A DNA stretch of 64,000 nucleotides from Pseudoalteromonas sp. A25 (GCF_009176705.1 NZ_AP021846.1:3461001-3525000), one strand, 5' to 3'. Positions 1 through 10,104 are shown, counted from the first letter of the stretch. A program made the numbers and translations. The notes: a model not told the origin generated them from the letters alone.

Positions 1-514
1 TTTGACTGAATAAGCCACCTTGAGAAAAACCTACGGCATAGTTCTCCCCTGCTAATAAATTATACTGTCCATGCATCTCATTAATGATATCCACTACAAA
101 CTCAACATCTTTGGCATTCAGTCTATGAGCTACATTACACTCACACCCCTCATCCCATTCAACTTCTTTTGATTTTGGATAAACCACGATGTAGTCATCA
201 CTAAGCTTTTCAAACTGCGCCGCTCTTTGCATACCTTCAGCACTCCCACCAGAACCATGAAAAGCCAGCAGCAATTTATATGCTTTTTTCTCATTGAACC
301 CGGACTCAGGAAATGCAATACGATAGTGTCGACCATCTCGCGATACTATTTTTGTCATATCATCAGGTTGACTCACACTCCCCTGTCCTGAGCCGCCACT
401 ATTATTACTTTGCGCAGAACCCGTTGTGCTGTTATTTTTATCGTTAACTTCTTTGCTACCCCCACACGCGGTTAAACAAATGGCTAAAACGACACTAGGT
501 AATAGTCTTATCAT
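1..514 (-). CDS. Lipoprotein esterase, PHB depolymerase/LpqC-like (partial)
   Basis: The gene runs off the left edge, so only about 171 N-terminal codons are present. The ATG at 514 follows a strong GAGGAGG ribosome binding site. The product starts with a short signal peptide ending in a lipobox (LTAC, then GGS), so it should be a lipoprotein. A Ser/Gly/Asn-rich linker follows, then an alpha/beta-hydrolase core: an HGSGGSAEGM oxyanion-type segment and a GFSQGG nucleophile motif near the window edge. This order resembles secreted polyhydroxybutyrate depolymerase and feruloyl-esterase-like proteins. The substrate cannot be read from the sequence. The catalytic Asp and His would lie outside the window. 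It is divergent from the membrane regulator at 640, with a shared 125-bp intergenic region. Confidence 0.75.
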   Translation of the reverse strand, partial: MIRLLPSVVLAICLTACGGSKEVNDKNNSTTGSAQSNNSGGSGQGSVSQPDDMTKIVSRDGRHYRIAFPESGFNEKKAYKLLLAFHGSGGSAEGMQRAAQFEKLSDDYIVVYPKSKEVEWDEGCECNVAHRLNAKDVEFVVDIINEMHGQYNLLAGENYAVGFSQGGLFSQ

Positions 515-639
515 GTTATCCTCCTCAAGTTTTGCCATTACCCTAGTTCGCTTGATACATTGATGCTTAACGGTTTTTAGATTTTATCGTTACCATTTCA
601 TTACCAAAAAATAAAAACATATTAATCATAAGTTTACAG

Positions 640-2649
640 ATGAATTACCTAATAAATGACATTGAATTTGACACACTACAGCGAACGCTTAGACATCAAA
701 ATAAAACGATTCAGTTAGAAGCAAAATCGTATGAATTACTCATGGTGTTCATTGCGCACTCTAAAGAAGTGCTTTCGCGGGACAAATTAATAGCACTGGC
801 GTGGCAAGGTAGCGTTGTCTCTGATGGGGCTGTAAATAAAGCCATTTCAAAGCTGAGGCAACACTTTGAGCAACTACGCCCCAATGTTGAATTTATTATT
901 ACTAAACCAAAGTTTGGTTATCAACTTAGTTTTGAAGCACAAAAAATTGACACAGGTGGAGATAATCATCCTGTGCACAACAACGATGTCAGCTATTTTA
1001 GTAACAAATATGCCGCGTGGTTGCTATTGAGTATGATAAGCATCACTATATTTATATTTGCGCTAAAGAGTGCAGATGATTCAGAACAATTTACCATACA
1101 ACTAGAACGTATCACGGCTCGTGACGGACTTGAATATAATCTGAGCACCAGCAACCATGCCCAGCTGTTGTTTCTCTCTTCGCCTAGTGAAAAGCAGCCA
1201 AAGCAAGTTATTTTAAAATCGCTAAACGATAACGTACAGCAGGCCATTCCCATAGATAATGAACATTTAACTTTTGTCACGCTGAGCCCTTCAGGCTCAA
1301 CTGTTGCATGGGTTGTACAAGACAATCAAACATGCCAAATAAAGCGATATGAACTTACTACCCACACTCAGCAATCCCTCTTTGATTGCACAGATATGCA
1401 AGATGTTAAGCTAAGCTGGCAAGCAAATGAGCAAGCAATTTTTATTCGTGCACGCAAAAATAACGCCTCTCCATATGTTATATATAAACTCATGCTAGCA
1501 ACGCAGACGCTGCAACAACTGTCATTACCATTAAAACTTGCGCAAATGAAAGGTGACTTTTTACTCGCAGCTCACCCCAAGCATGATCTCATTGCCTATG
1601 CTCGCTATGTTGAATCAAGTCTCAGTGAAATACACATCGTTGATAGCCACACCTTAGAAACACGTGCAGTTTACCCGCTTAAGCACATGGTGAATGCGAT
1701 AACATGGAGCAATACTACCAACGACCTCTATATTGCCGATAAAAAGTCTCTGTATCGTTTAAATTCAGACTCTGGCCAAACAGAGCTCCTTAAACAACTA
1801 AGTTATCCAATTGAATCAATAGCAGCGACAAGCCGTAAATCACAAGAGATGGTGCTCGTTAGTCAATATCAAGCCAGCTCATCAATTCAAGATTATCAGC
1901 TAAACACGCAAAATATCACTCGTATTTTTAGTAATGCCGCGCTTAATCGCCTACCAAGAAGCTATCAAAACGGTATGCTGTTTATCTCAGACATGGGCAA
2001 AGAGCATGCACTATGGCGCTATCAAGATGAGCAACTTACGCGTTTGCAGCTCCCCTTTGAGTTTGGTTTCAGCCGCTATCACCTCGCAGATAACGCAAGT
2101 AGCATGGTCTTTGAAAAACTCGGCGCCGTGTATGAATATAACTTTAGTAACAATAAGTTAGCTAAAGTGATTTCCTCCGAACACCAAACCTATTCACCCA
2201 ATTATGGTATGAGTACCCAAGAGATCATCTACAGCAGTAATAAAACTGGTCAGTGGCAACTGTGGCAATACAAAAAAGAGAGCGATTCGCATCAGCAGTT
2301 AACACAACATGGCGGATATAGCGGATACGCTTACAACAACAAACTGCTCTTTAGCAAACGCAACCAAGCAGGGCTGTGGATGCTAGATGAAGGAAATGAG
2401 CAAAAGCTAATTGAAGGTTTCAGCAATATCAACTGGCTAAATTGGCAGCTTATCAACGATAACGTGTATTTTTATAGAAGAGGCTCTGGCATTTGGCAAT
2501 ACAACCTAAAGAACCAAATCGAGCAGTTAGTAATGAGCGAGCCACAAGGTTTTATTCATCAGTACTATGTTAGCGATGATGAAAAGCACATTCGATACGT
2601 ACAGCTACAACCCATGCAAGGGGATGTACAGGCTCTGATACTCAAATAA
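640..2649 (+). CDS. CadC-like membrane-anchored winged-helix regulator with periplasmic propeller domain
   Basis: This 669-residue protein has an N-terminal OmpR/CadC-type winged-helix DNA-binding domain at about residues 1-100, including the segment SRDKLIALAW and a KPKFGYQL wing. One transmembrane helix follows at about 124-143, then a large C-terminal region of WD40/TolB-like beta-propeller repeats that should be periplasmic. This is the ToxR/CadC one-component layout, in which an envelope signal alters promoter binding without a kinase. The ligand is unknown. It is divergent from the lipoprotein esterase gene, which makes that promoter a plausible but unproven target. The ribosome binding site upstream of this ATG is weak. 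Confidence 0.8.
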   Translation: MNYLINDIEFDTLQRTLRHQNKTIQLEAKSYELLMVFIAHSKEVLSRDKLIALAWQGSVVSDGAVNKAISKLRQHFEQLRPNVEFIITKPKFGYQLSFEAQKIDTGGDNHPVHNNDVSYFSNKYAAWLLLSMISITIFIFALKSADDSEQFTIQLERITARDGLEYNLSTSNHAQLLFLSSPSEKQPKQVILKSLNDNVQQAIPIDNEHLTFVTLSPSGSTVAWVVQDNQTCQIKRYELTTHTQQSLFDCTDMQDVKLSWQANEQAIFIRARKNNASPYVIYKLMLATQTLQQLSLPLKLAQMKGDFLLAAHPKHDLIAYARYVESSLSEIHIVDSHTLETRAVYPLKHMVNAITWSNTTNDLYIADKKSLYRLNSDSGQTELLKQLSYPIESIAATSRKSQEMVLVSQYQASSSIQDYQLNTQNITRIFSNAALNRLPRSYQNGMLFISDMGKEHALWRYQDEQLTRLQLPFEFGFSRYHLADNASSMVFEKLGAVYEYNFSNNKLAKVISSEHQTYSPNYGMSTQEIIYSSNKTGQWQLWQYKKESDSHQQLTQHGGYSGYAYNNKLLFSKRNQAGLWMLDEGNEQKLIEGFSNINWLNWQLINDNVYFYRRGSGIWQYNLKNQIEQLVMSEPQGFIHQYYVSDDEKHIRYVQLQPMQGDVQALILK

Positions 2650-2684
2650 ATAATAGCCACCTAAGCGACGTTGTGATGAGTATT

Positions 2685-2846
2685 ATACCAATTGCATTAA
2701 ATTGGTGATCAGATATTGCGACAGATAAATGGCTTAGTAACAAGGCAAATATTTCGCTATGTAGTTATTCTACATGAGAAATATTTAACGCAGTTAATGA
2801 GTTATTTAGCTCGCTAGAATGATCAATGTATTAATAAAATTGGTAT
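2685..2846. repeat. MITE-like inverted-repeat element, 162 bp
   Basis: The element is bounded by ATACCAATT (2685-2693) and its exact complement AATTGGTAT (2838-2846). Its centre contains a second inverted repeat with AAATATTTC and TATGTAG arms around 2747-2790. It has no coding capacity. Short non-coding palindromic elements with such ends are common between genes in Alteromonadales genomes, and here it lies between convergent genes (the CadC-like regulator and rpmG). Whether it was moved by a transposase cannot be told from this copy alone. Confidence 0.6.
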
Positions 2847-2896
2847 TAGTTAAGCTGATTGGTATTCGGTTTCGCTATGCTTATATCAGTTGAAAC

Positions 2897-2923
2897 AAAA
2901 AACCCAGCCGAGGCTGGGTTTTT
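2897..2923 (-). terminator. Bidirectional Rho-independent terminator
   Basis: The hairpin AACCCAGC/GCTGGGTT is flanked by an A-run on the left and a T-run on the right. It can therefore end rpmBG transcription on the minus strand and the regulator gene on the plus strand. Confidence 0.8.
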
Positions 2924-2943
2924 AGTATTCTGTAAAAGCAAAA

Positions 2944-3099
2944 TTACTTGATTTTTGCTTCTTTGAAAACCACGTGCTTACGAACTTTAGGATCGTATTT
3001 TTTGATTTCCATTTTTTCAGGCATGTTACGCTTGTTCTTGTCGGTAGTGTAGAAATAACCAGTACCAGCAGTTGAAACTAAACGGATCTTATCACGCAT
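2944..3099 (-). CDS. rpmG: 50S ribosomal protein L33
   Basis: This 51-residue basic protein starts [19 protein letters not shown] and ends in a KEAKIK tail, as expected for bacterial L33. It is the cysteine-free, zinc-independent form, since no CxxC pair is present. It lies 12 bp downstream of rpmB in the same direction, the usual rpmB-rpmG operon. A strong terminator follows about 20 bp after the stop codon. Confidence 0.95.
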   Translation of the reverse strand: MRDKIRLVSTAGTGYFYTTDKNKRNMPEKMEIKKYDPKVRKHVVFKEAKIK

Positions 3100-3111
3100 G
3101 ATTCAAGCTCC

Positions 3112-3348
3112 TTAAACTTTTTCGCCGCGAGCACGGATATCTACTAATACCGCGTCGATGCCTTTTTTATCGATAATACGCATACCTTTAGTAGTAGTAC
3201 GTAATGTAACGAAACGTTTTTCGCTTTCAACCCAGAAACGGTGTGTTTGTAGGTTAGGTAGGAAGCGACGCTTAGTAGCGTTGCGCGCGTGTGAACGGTG
3301 GTTACCTACCACTGGGCGCTTACCTGTAACTTGACAGACTTTAGACAT
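3112..3348 (-). CDS. rpmB: 50S ribosomal protein L28
   Basis: This 78-residue protein starts [20 protein letters not shown], the highly conserved L28 N-terminus, and is the usual gammaproteobacterial length. It is a component of the large ribosomal subunit. It is the first gene of the rpmB-rpmG pair, downstream of radC on the same strand, as in Escherichia coli. The 274-bp gap after radC probably carries its own promoter; no clear -35/-10 pair was assigned there. Confidence 0.96.
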   Translation of the reverse strand: MSKVCQVTGKRPVVGNHRSHARNATKRRFLPNLQTHRFWVESEKRFVTLRTTTKGMRIIDKKGIDAVLVDIRARGEKV

Positions 3349-3622
3349 GTCTATGTATCTCCAATAACTTCGCTCGAGCTTAATTTTCCCTTGGACCTTA
3401 ACTGCGTAGCCCCGGGGTAAATCAGAGGGCGCTCTTTATACAGCATCTACAGGCAGAGATCAAGGATCTGATCCTATCTAATCAGCTCATGTGTAAATTT
3501 GATAGCGGCCAATTATAATGATCGAATGCCCCTTAGGAAAGCAAAAACTGCATTTAAATTAAACTAATTTGTAAAAATCACTGCAAAGTGATGTTTTTTA
3601 CAACTTTGTTGGCACAAGCGAG

Positions 3623-4297
3623 TCAAATTAGGCCTCGCTGTGCGAAAGAAATACATTGCTCACCGGCTACAATTAAGTGATCAAGCACATTAATGTCGAC
3701 CAATGCCAGCGCATTTTGCAGTTTTTTAGTAATTAATTTGTCCGCTTGGCTTGGCTCTGCAATTCCTGACGGATGATTATGGGCAAAAATAAGCGAAGCC
3801 GCATTGTACTTCAAAGCCGCTTTTACTACCTCTCGAGGATAAACACTCGCGGCATTAATTGTTCCTCTAAATAGCACTTCATCCTTTATGAGTCGGTTTT
3901 GATTATCTACATACAGCGCCATAAACACTTCATGATCCAGCCCCCGTAACTGTATCGACAAATAATCGCTCACAGCATTGGGGCAACTGAATAAAGTATC
4001 TCTTTGGCAGCGCTCTTTTAAATAGCGTTTACTTAACTCCAAAACGGCTTGTAACTGCACATACTTGGCCTCTCCTAAACCTTTGAGTTCACAAAATTCA
4101 CTTAAGCTGGCATTAAATAAGTTACTGAGTGTATGGTTTTGCGCTAATAATGATTGTGCTAGCTCAACAGCATTCATGCCACAAACACCTGTGCGTAAGA
4201 ATATAGCCAACAGCTCTGCATCAGATAAGGCATCAGGTCCGAGATGGAGCAGTTTTTCTCGTGGGCGCGTATGTACTGGTAATGTGTGTAATTGCAT
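3623..4297 (-). CDS. radC: RadC family JAB-domain protein
   Basis: This 224-residue protein has an N-terminal helix-hairpin-helix-like region (LSDAELLAIFLRTG, then LKGLGEAKY) followed by a JAB/MPN domain. The metal-binding signature HNHPSG, then a spaced Asp in PSQAD, is intact. The family was once linked to DNA repair, but its true role is unclear. It lies between coaBC (divergent) and rpmB (same strand), the standard gammaproteobacterial arrangement. The length is typical. Confidence 0.93.
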   Translation of the reverse strand: MQLHTLPVHTRPREKLLHLGPDALSDAELLAIFLRTGVCGMNAVELAQSLLAQNHTLSNLFNASLSEFCELKGLGEAKYVQLQAVLELSKRYLKERCQRDTLFSCPNAVSDYLSIQLRGLDHEVFMALYVDNQNRLIKDEVLFRGTINAASVYPREVVKAALKYNAASLIFAHNHPSGIAEPSQADKLITKKLQNALALVDINVLDHLIVAGEQCISFAQRGLI

Positions 4298-4434
4298 CTC
4301 TAGTCCTTAGAGTCGGAGTTCCATAATCGATAAAGTGTAGTGCGCTTAGAAAAATAATCAAAACCCCTTTAGTGCCATCAATATTACTGCTGTGTTATCT
4401 TTAACGCTTATAAAAATAATTCTGGATTTAGGGT

Positions 4435-5631
4435 ATGAGCCAACACCATAAAAAAATTGTGCTAGGGATCAGTGGCGGAATTGCAGCCTACAAATGTGCA
4501 GAACTCGTTAGACGCTTAAAAGAGCATGGCTGCATTGTAAAAGTTGTTATGACGGAATCAGCTAAACATTTCATCACACCTTTAACGATGCAAGCGGTAT
4601 CGGCTGAACCCGTTGCTGACTCACTCCTAGATCCAAATGCTGAAGCTGCTATGGGCCACATTGAGCTGGCCAAATGGGCCGACCTCATTTTAGTCGCACC
4701 AGCCAGTTGCAACATTATTGCTAAAATGGCGCAAGGACTCGCGGATGATTTACTAACCACTTTATTGTTAGCCACCCCTGCACAAGTCGCTGTAGCACCT
4801 GCAATGAACCAACAAATGTATGCCCATGGTGCGACTCAAGCCAACTTAAAAACGCTTGCTTCTCGTGGTGTGAAGATCTGGGGACCTGGCAAGGGCGAAC
4901 AAGCATGCGGTGATGTGGGCGCTGGGCGTATGTTAGAGCCGCACGAATTGGTAGAACTGTGCTTAGCGCCAGAACCGGCAACGGTATTGGCTGATGTCAC
5001 AGTCACAATCACTGCAGGTCCCACGCGTGAACCGCTGGACCCAGTGCGTTTTATTAGCAATCACAGCTCAGGAAAGATGGGATACGCTTTAGCACAAGCT
5101 GCTTTATTACTGGGTGCCAAAGTGAATTTAATTTCAGGTCCAGTGACTATTTCCCCACCCTGTGGTGCCAAAGTTTTCCCCGTCGAAAGCGCGATACAAA
5201 TGCGCGATGCGGCGCTTAAATTGGCGGGCGAATCGAATATTTTCATCGGCTGCGCAGCTGTTGCTGACTACCGAGTCGCACAAGTTGCTGAGCAAAAAAT
5301 CAAAAAGCAAGGCGATGAAATGAGCATAACCATGGTCAAAAACCCAGATATTATCGCTGAAGTGGCTGCGCTGAGAAAAAACCGACCTTATACGGTAGGC
5401 TTTGCGGCCGAAACACAAAATGTTGAACAGTATGCTCAAGGTAAGTTGAAAAACAAAAACTTAGATATGATCTGTGCCAATGATGTCTCGCGCCAAGGGC
5501 TTGGGTTTAACGCCGACAACAACGCGCTCACGCTATTTTGGCCGAATGAAAGTCTCGAGTTACCTGAAGCTGATAAGCAAGCTCTTGCTATGAGCGTGTT
5601 AATGGAAATAACCAAAAGGCTTGATTATTAA
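4435..5631 (+). CDS. coaBC: Bifunctional phosphopantothenoylcysteine decarboxylase / phosphopantothenate-cysteine ligase
   Basis: This 398-residue cytosolic flavoenzyme of coenzyme A synthesis ligates cysteine to 4'-phosphopantothenate (CoaB) and decarboxylates the product (CoaC). The N-terminal flavoprotein domain shows [10 protein letters not shown], the [10 protein letters not shown] active-site His region, PAMNQQMY and the [13 protein letters not shown] substrate-clamp Cys. The C-terminal ligase domain starts near residue 185 with [17 protein letters not shown] and contains a KNPDI motif. The length is normal. It is divergent from radC. In E. coli, dut follows coaBC, but here the next gene is slmA. 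Confidence 0.96.
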   Translation: MSQHHKKIVLGISGGIAAYKCAELVRRLKEHGCIVKVVMTESAKHFITPLTMQAVSAEPVADSLLDPNAEAAMGHIELAKWADLILVAPASCNIIAKMAQGLADDLLTTLLLATPAQVAVAPAMNQQMYAHGATQANLKTLASRGVKIWGPGKGEQACGDVGAGRMLEPHELVELCLAPEPATVLADVTVTITAGPTREPLDPVRFISNHSSGKMGYALAQAALLLGAKVNLISGPVTISPPCGAKVFPVESAIQMRDAALKLAGESNIFIGCAAVADYRVAQVAEQKIKKQGDEMSITMVKNPDIIAEVAALRKNRPYTVGFAAETQNVEQYAQGKLKNKNLDMICANDVSRQGLGFNADNNALTLFWPNESLELPEADKQALAMSVLMEITKRLDY

Positions 5632-5750
5632 GCAACTTTTTAAAGTGCTGGCACCAAGCTGAATAAAGCATTAACATAAGGCCCCGAGCAATAGGTGTGA
5701 GCTGCTTGGGGTTTGCACTGACCATAATAACGATAACGAAAGGAAAGTTC

Positions 5751-6341
5751 ATGCCAGCGACTAAACGCAGTAATCGCAAAGAGCAAATACTACAATCTCT
5801 CGCACAAATGCTTGAAACTAGCCCAGGTCAACGCATCACCACAGCTAAACTGGCCGCTGAAGTGGGTGTATCTGAAGCCGCACTTTATCGCCACTTTCCT
5901 AGCAAAGCGCGTATGTTTGAGGGGTTAATTGAATTTATCGAAGATACCCTTTTGTCACGTATCAACCTCATTTTAGAAAACGAAAAAGAAACCCAAGGGC
6001 GCATCTACAATATCTTGATGTTGCTATTAGCGTTTGCAGAAAAAAATCCAGGTATTACTCGAATTTTAACCGGTGATGCGCTGCAAGGTGAGCAAGAACG
6101 CCTAAGAGAACGTGTACAAAGCTTGTTTGAAAAACTCGAAACGCAATTCAAACAAGTACTACGAGAGCGAAAGCTAAGAGAAGGCAAAGCGTTTGCTACC
6201 GAAGAAGGCGCATTGGCAAACCTATTTTTAGCTTACGTAGAGGGTAAAATGAACCAGTTTGTGCGTAGTGACTTTAAAGCGCTTCCTAGCAGCCAATTTG
6301 AAAAACAGTGGCTAGAGCTACAAAAGATCTGGCTTGCTTGA
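5751..6341 (+). CDS. slmA: Nucleoid occlusion factor SlmA (TetR family)
   Basis: This 196-residue protein binds DNA and FtsZ and stops the Z-ring forming over unsegregated chromosome. The TetR-type helix-turn-helix [21 protein letters not shown] is close to the E. coli SlmA helix. The ATG at 5751 was chosen because it follows AAAGGA and gives the conserved SlmA N-terminus; an upstream in-frame start would add 18 non-conserved residues. A weak G/C-rich hairpin lies between coaBC and slmA, and no dut gene is present between them. Confidence 0.94.
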   Translation: MPATKRSNRKEQILQSLAQMLETSPGQRITTAKLAAEVGVSEAALYRHFPSKARMFEGLIEFIEDTLLSRINLILENEKETQGRIYNILMLLLAFAEKNPGITRILTGDALQGEQERLRERVQSLFEKLETQFKQVLRERKLREGKAFATEEGALANLFLAYVEGKMNQFVRSDFKALPSSQFEKQWLELQKIWLA

Positions 6342-6373
6342 TCTGACTTGCATAAATTAACCACCAAACAGAA

Positions 6374-6412
6374 TAAGAGATAAACAGGACAAAGTTCCCT
6401 TTTTATCTCTTA
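6374..6412. other. Long hairpin downstream of slmA
   Basis: TAAGAGATAAA (6374-6384) is repeated exactly in inverted form at 6402-6412 around a 17-nt loop. No T-run follows, so it could be a weak terminator, an RNA stability element or an operator for the peptidase gene downstream. Confidence 0.45.
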
Positions 6413-6496
6413 CAATACCACATTTGCCGCAACCTCCTTTAGCCATTTGACTCAGTTGTGTTACAACGAGGTATGGTTAACCACAAGTCCACACAT

Positions 6497-9256
6497 ATGA
6501 AATTCATACACTCAGTGCTCAGTGCTAGCATCGTTTTCGCTTGCACCACGCATGCTGCACCAACCGAAAAATCACTACAGTTCCAAGATATTTTTGATTT
6601 TCGTTATGCCCAAAATACTGTTCTATCTGACAACGGCCAAGTTCTATCTTTTTCCGCCAAGCCATACAGAGGCAACAGCGAAGGCCTAGTTTATGATTTA
6701 ACATCCAATCAACTGATTGCAAGTGTCCCCCGAGGAGCTAAACCTCTCATCAACCAGTCTGCAACTTGGGTTACCTTTACCCAGCAGCCTTCTTTACTCG
6801 ACAAAGAAACTGCATCTAAAAAAGAAAAGAAAACACTGCCAAAGAACCTGGTATTGGTAAATACCCAAACTAAGCAACAGCAAGAGTTTACAGATATTGT
6901 TGACTATCAAGTGTCTGATGACGGTAATTGGCTAGCTTATAGAGAAAAAAACAAAGCAGAAAAAACAACCGACCCAAAAAACTCTACACAACCGAGTATC
7001 CAGGCAGACAAAAAAGACCCGCTTCATACGTTAGTGATCGTCAACTTAAACGATGAAAATACACTTCGCATTGAGCATGTGGGTAACTACGCGCTAAGCC
7101 CCAAAAGCAAAGGGGTGTTGTTAAATCAACGCTCAGAAGATGGTAGTAAAAACCGTATTAGCTTTATCGAGCTGAACAACGCCAAACAACATATTTTATT
7201 TGATGAGCCAGGGATCACTATCAGCAGCTCAGCTTGGCATCCAGATGGAAACTTGGTGGCATTTTATCAGGGAAATTATGTAAATAACGACCCACTTCGT
7301 CGCGATTACCAGCTCACGCTATGGGATGCAGATAATAATTCAACACACATAATTGACAACCCAGATGGCTGGTTTAATGGTAAATCAGCTAACATCGAGT
7401 GGTCGCAAGACGGTGAACGCTTATACTTTGAAAATCGTCCTGAACTGCAAAGCAAAGTCGATGAACCGAAATATCACGATCAGGCCTCATTGACTGACTT
7501 CAATACAATTCGCGCTCAAAAAGGGTTAAAAATCTGGCACAACACAGACCCAGAAATAAAGCCTCGAGAGGTAAAAACGTGGGAGAAAACAGACAAACAA
7601 CGTCATTATCAGGCGGTCTATCACGTAAATGGCCAGCGAGTATCGCAATTAACAGATGAGCAAGTCCCAAATTTAACTCTGAACACCGAAGCGCCATTCT
7701 TACTAGCAAGTAACGACCTTCCCTACTTAAAACAAATTATGTATAAGGGGTTTTATCAAGACTACTATGCAGTGCAAGTTGCAACCGGTGCTAAGCAATT
7801 GATTGTTAAAGAGTCACCTTTTAAGCCCAGCCTATCTCCCACCGGCACTCACGCCGTATATTTTGCAAATAGCCAAGTGTGGCTCAAAGATTTACATAAA
7901 CAGAAAATCTCGCCGTTAACAGCCGCTGTGCGCGAGGCCATTTTTGCTGATGACAAACATGATTATCCGCAACCACAATCAGGCTATGGATTTGCGGGCT
8001 GGCAGCTTGATGGCAGCGTTGTTTATGTTTACTCCAAATATGACATATGGGCCTTTGATATCAACACCCAAAAAGCAACACGCCTCACCCAAGGTAGAGA
8101 AACAAACACCAAATACCGCGTTGTGCAACTAGACGACAAAAAGGTAGGCTTCACAAAAAATGAAACCCTTATATTAAAGGCACATAACCTTGAAAATAAG
8201 CAAACTCACATTGCCACTTTAGCACTGGCAAACGATACACTAACCACGGTACTGGCTGCTCAAGCGCGATTTGATGTCGTTAAAAAAGCTAAAAATGCCG
8301 ATAAAGTTATTTTTACCAAACAAACCTATCAGCAATTCCCTGACTACTGGCAAAGTAACCTAAGTTTTGAAACACCAAAACAAATTACTGATTTAAACCC
8401 TCAGGTGAGTCAGTTTGCATGGGGGCAACAGCCCGAGTTGGTGAAATACAAAGGTTATAATGGTGAAGACCTACAAGGTGTACTGATAAAGCCAGCTGGC
8501 TACAAAAAAGGCGATAAAGTGCCTGTGGTGATTTACTTTTATCGCTACATGAGCCAACGCATGTATGATTTCCCTAAAATGGAGCTTAATCATAGGCCTA
8601 ACTTCCCTATGTTTACCTCTAATGGTTATGCCCTATTTTTACCAGATATCCGCTTTGAAATCGGCCATCCGGGACCTTCATCAACGCAAACGATGATCAA
8701 TGCAGCGCAAAAACTGATTGATATTGGCGTAGCACACCCGGATAAAATTGGTCTGCAAGGCCACTCATGGGCTGGTTATCAAAGTGCATTTATGGTCACA
8801 CAAACTGACATGTTTAAAGCGGTTGTATCTGGAGCACCGGTATCTAACATGACTTCAGCGTACAGTGGCATACGTTTAAAGTCGGGGCTTGCACGTCAAT
8901 TCCAATATGAAACGGGACAAAGCAGAATTGGTAAATCTTTAGTCGAAGCGCCTGAGCTCTACATCGAAAATTCACCAGTGTTCTTTGCTGATCAGGTAAA
9001 TACCCCTATTTTAATCATGTTTGGGGACAAAGACGGTGCGGTGCCGTGGCAAGAGGGAATACAGTACTATCTTGCGCTACGCCGTCACAATAAAGATGCA
9101 ATATTCCTGCAGTACGAGGGAGAACCGCATCATCTCAAGCAATTTCCAAATCAACTCGACTTTTCAATTCGCATGATGGAGTACTTTGACCATCATCTTA
9201 AAGGAAAACCAGCTGCTAACTGGATAAAACAAGGCGAAGCATATATCGCCGAATAA
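6497..9256 (+). CDS. Exported S9 family (prolyl oligopeptidase-type) peptidase
   Basis: This protein of about 919 residues has a signal peptide (MKFIHSVLSASIVFACTTHA), a beta-propeller N-terminal half and a C-terminal alpha/beta-hydrolase domain. The nucleophile motif GHSWAG places the serine near residue 757. Candidate Asp and His residues lie in FGDKDGAVPW and EPHHLKQ. S9 enzymes cleave short peptides, often after proline. The ATG at 6497 gives the best signal peptide, although its ribosome binding site is weak; ATG 6473 is an alternative that adds eight residues. A terminator follows immediately, so it is probably monocistronic. The large propeller is consistent with oligopeptide rather than protein substrates. 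Confidence 0.88.
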   Translation: MKFIHSVLSASIVFACTTHAAPTEKSLQFQDIFDFRYAQNTVLSDNGQVLSFSAKPYRGNSEGLVYDLTSNQLIASVPRGAKPLINQSATWVTFTQQPSLLDKETASKKEKKTLPKNLVLVNTQTKQQQEFTDIVDYQVSDDGNWLAYREKNKAEKTTDPKNSTQPSIQADKKDPLHTLVIVNLNDENTLRIEHVGNYALSPKSKGVLLNQRSEDGSKNRISFIELNNAKQHILFDEPGITISSSAWHPDGNLVAFYQGNYVNNDPLRRDYQLTLWDADNNSTHIIDNPDGWFNGKSANIEWSQDGERLYFENRPELQSKVDEPKYHDQASLTDFNTIRAQKGLKIWHNTDPEIKPREVKTWEKTDKQRHYQAVYHVNGQRVSQLTDEQVPNLTLNTEAPFLLASNDLPYLKQIMYKGFYQDYYAVQVATGAKQLIVKESPFKPSLSPTGTHAVYFANSQVWLKDLHKQKISPLTAAVREAIFADDKHDYPQPQSGYGFAGWQLDGSVVYVYSKYDIWAFDINTQKATRLTQGRETNTKYRVVQLDDKKVGFTKNETLILKAHNLENKQTHIATLALANDTLTTVLAAQARFDVVKKAKNADKVIFTKQTYQQFPDYWQSNLSFETPKQITDLNPQVSQFAWGQQPELVKYKGYNGEDLQGVLIKPAGYKKGDKVPVVIYFYRYMSQRMYDFPKMELNHRPNFPMFTSNGYALFLPDIRFEIGHPGPSSTQTMINAAQKLIDIGVAHPDKIGLQGHSWAGYQSAFMVTQTDMFKAVVSGAPVSNMTSAYSGIRLKSGLARQFQYETGQSRIGKSLVEAPELYIENSPVFFADQVNTPILIMFGDKDGAVPWQEGIQYYLALRRHNKDAIFLQYEGEPHHLKQFPNQLDFSIRMMEYFDHHLKGKPAANWIKQGEAYIAE

Positions 9257-9264
9257 CCCACTTC

Positions 9265-9292
9265 AGCCCAAGTAATTTACTTGGGCTTTTTA
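9265..9292 (+). terminator. Rho-independent terminator after the S9 peptidase gene
   Basis: The hairpin AGCCCAAGT/ACTTGGGCT is followed by TTTTTATT and begins nine bases after the stop codon. Confidence 0.88.
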
Positions 9293-9389
9293 TTGACTAG
9301 CTTATATGAAACGTAGCGTTTAAAATGTGCGTTTAGATTGATTTTAGCTGTGGCAACCCTTCGCCACTTTATATAAAGAGCAACTTCCT

Positions 9390-10013
9390 ATGACGACAGC
9401 AACGCGTGGTAATCTTTTTATTCTTTCCTCTCCTTCCGGTGCCGGTAAATCTAGCTTAATTAAAGCGTTATTAACTAAACACCAAGACATAAAAATGTCT
9501 GTCTCACATACCACACGCGCACCACGTCTAGGAGAAAATGACGGTGAGCATTATCACTTTGTAACAGAAGCTGACTTCAATGCGCTGATCTTGAATGATG
9601 ACTTTTTTGAGTGGGCCAAAGTATTTGATAATTATTATGGCACCTCTAAAGGTGCAGTTGAAACACAATTGAATGAAGGCCTAGACGTATTTTTGGATAT
9701 CGACTGGCAAGGTGCCCAGCAAGTTCGTAAGCTAGCGCCTGAGGTTAAAACCATCTTTATCTTACCGCCTTCTCAGCAAGAGCTAGAAAACAGACTCAAT
9801 GGCCGAGGTCAAGATTCCAAAGAAGTGATCGCTTCGCGTATGGCTCAAGCCAAATCCGAAAGCTCGCACTACAACGAATTTGACTATGTACTCGTTAATG
9901 ACGACTTTGATACGACCTTAGAGCAATTAGAGCATATTGTAATGGCCGCGCGCATGGAGCTAAAAGCTCAGCAAGCACGTCATGGTCAACTTATTAGCGA
10001 TCTTTTACGCTAA
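9390..10013 (+). CDS. gmk: Guanylate kinase
   Basis: This 207-residue cytosolic enzyme phosphorylates GMP to GDP with ATP. The P-loop [11 protein letters not shown] and the GMP-binding stretch [19 protein letters not shown] are intact, and the length matches E. coli Gmk. It heads the gmk-rpoZ-spoT block, which links guanine nucleotide supply to the RNA polymerase omega subunit and to ppGpp metabolism. Confidence 0.97.
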   Translation: MTTATRGNLFILSSPSGAGKSSLIKALLTKHQDIKMSVSHTTRAPRLGENDGEHYHFVTEADFNALILNDDFFEWAKVFDNYYGTSKGAVETQLNEGLDVFLDIDWQGAQQVRKLAPEVKTIFILPPSQQELENRLNGRGQDSKEVIASRMAQAKSESSHYNEFDYVLVNDDFDTTLEQLEHIVMAARMELKAQQARHGQLISDLLR

Positions 10014-10104
10014 TTTTTGATAAATTTTAACCATCCACTTGGCGAACTGCTTCCCTTGCAGTAAACTAGCCTTTTGGAAATGAATTTAACTTTGGAGTGC
10101 TTCG

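Noticed and set aside
4488..5439. Several open frames antisense to coaBC
   Set aside because: Shadows of a conserved gene with no start signals or protein-like features.
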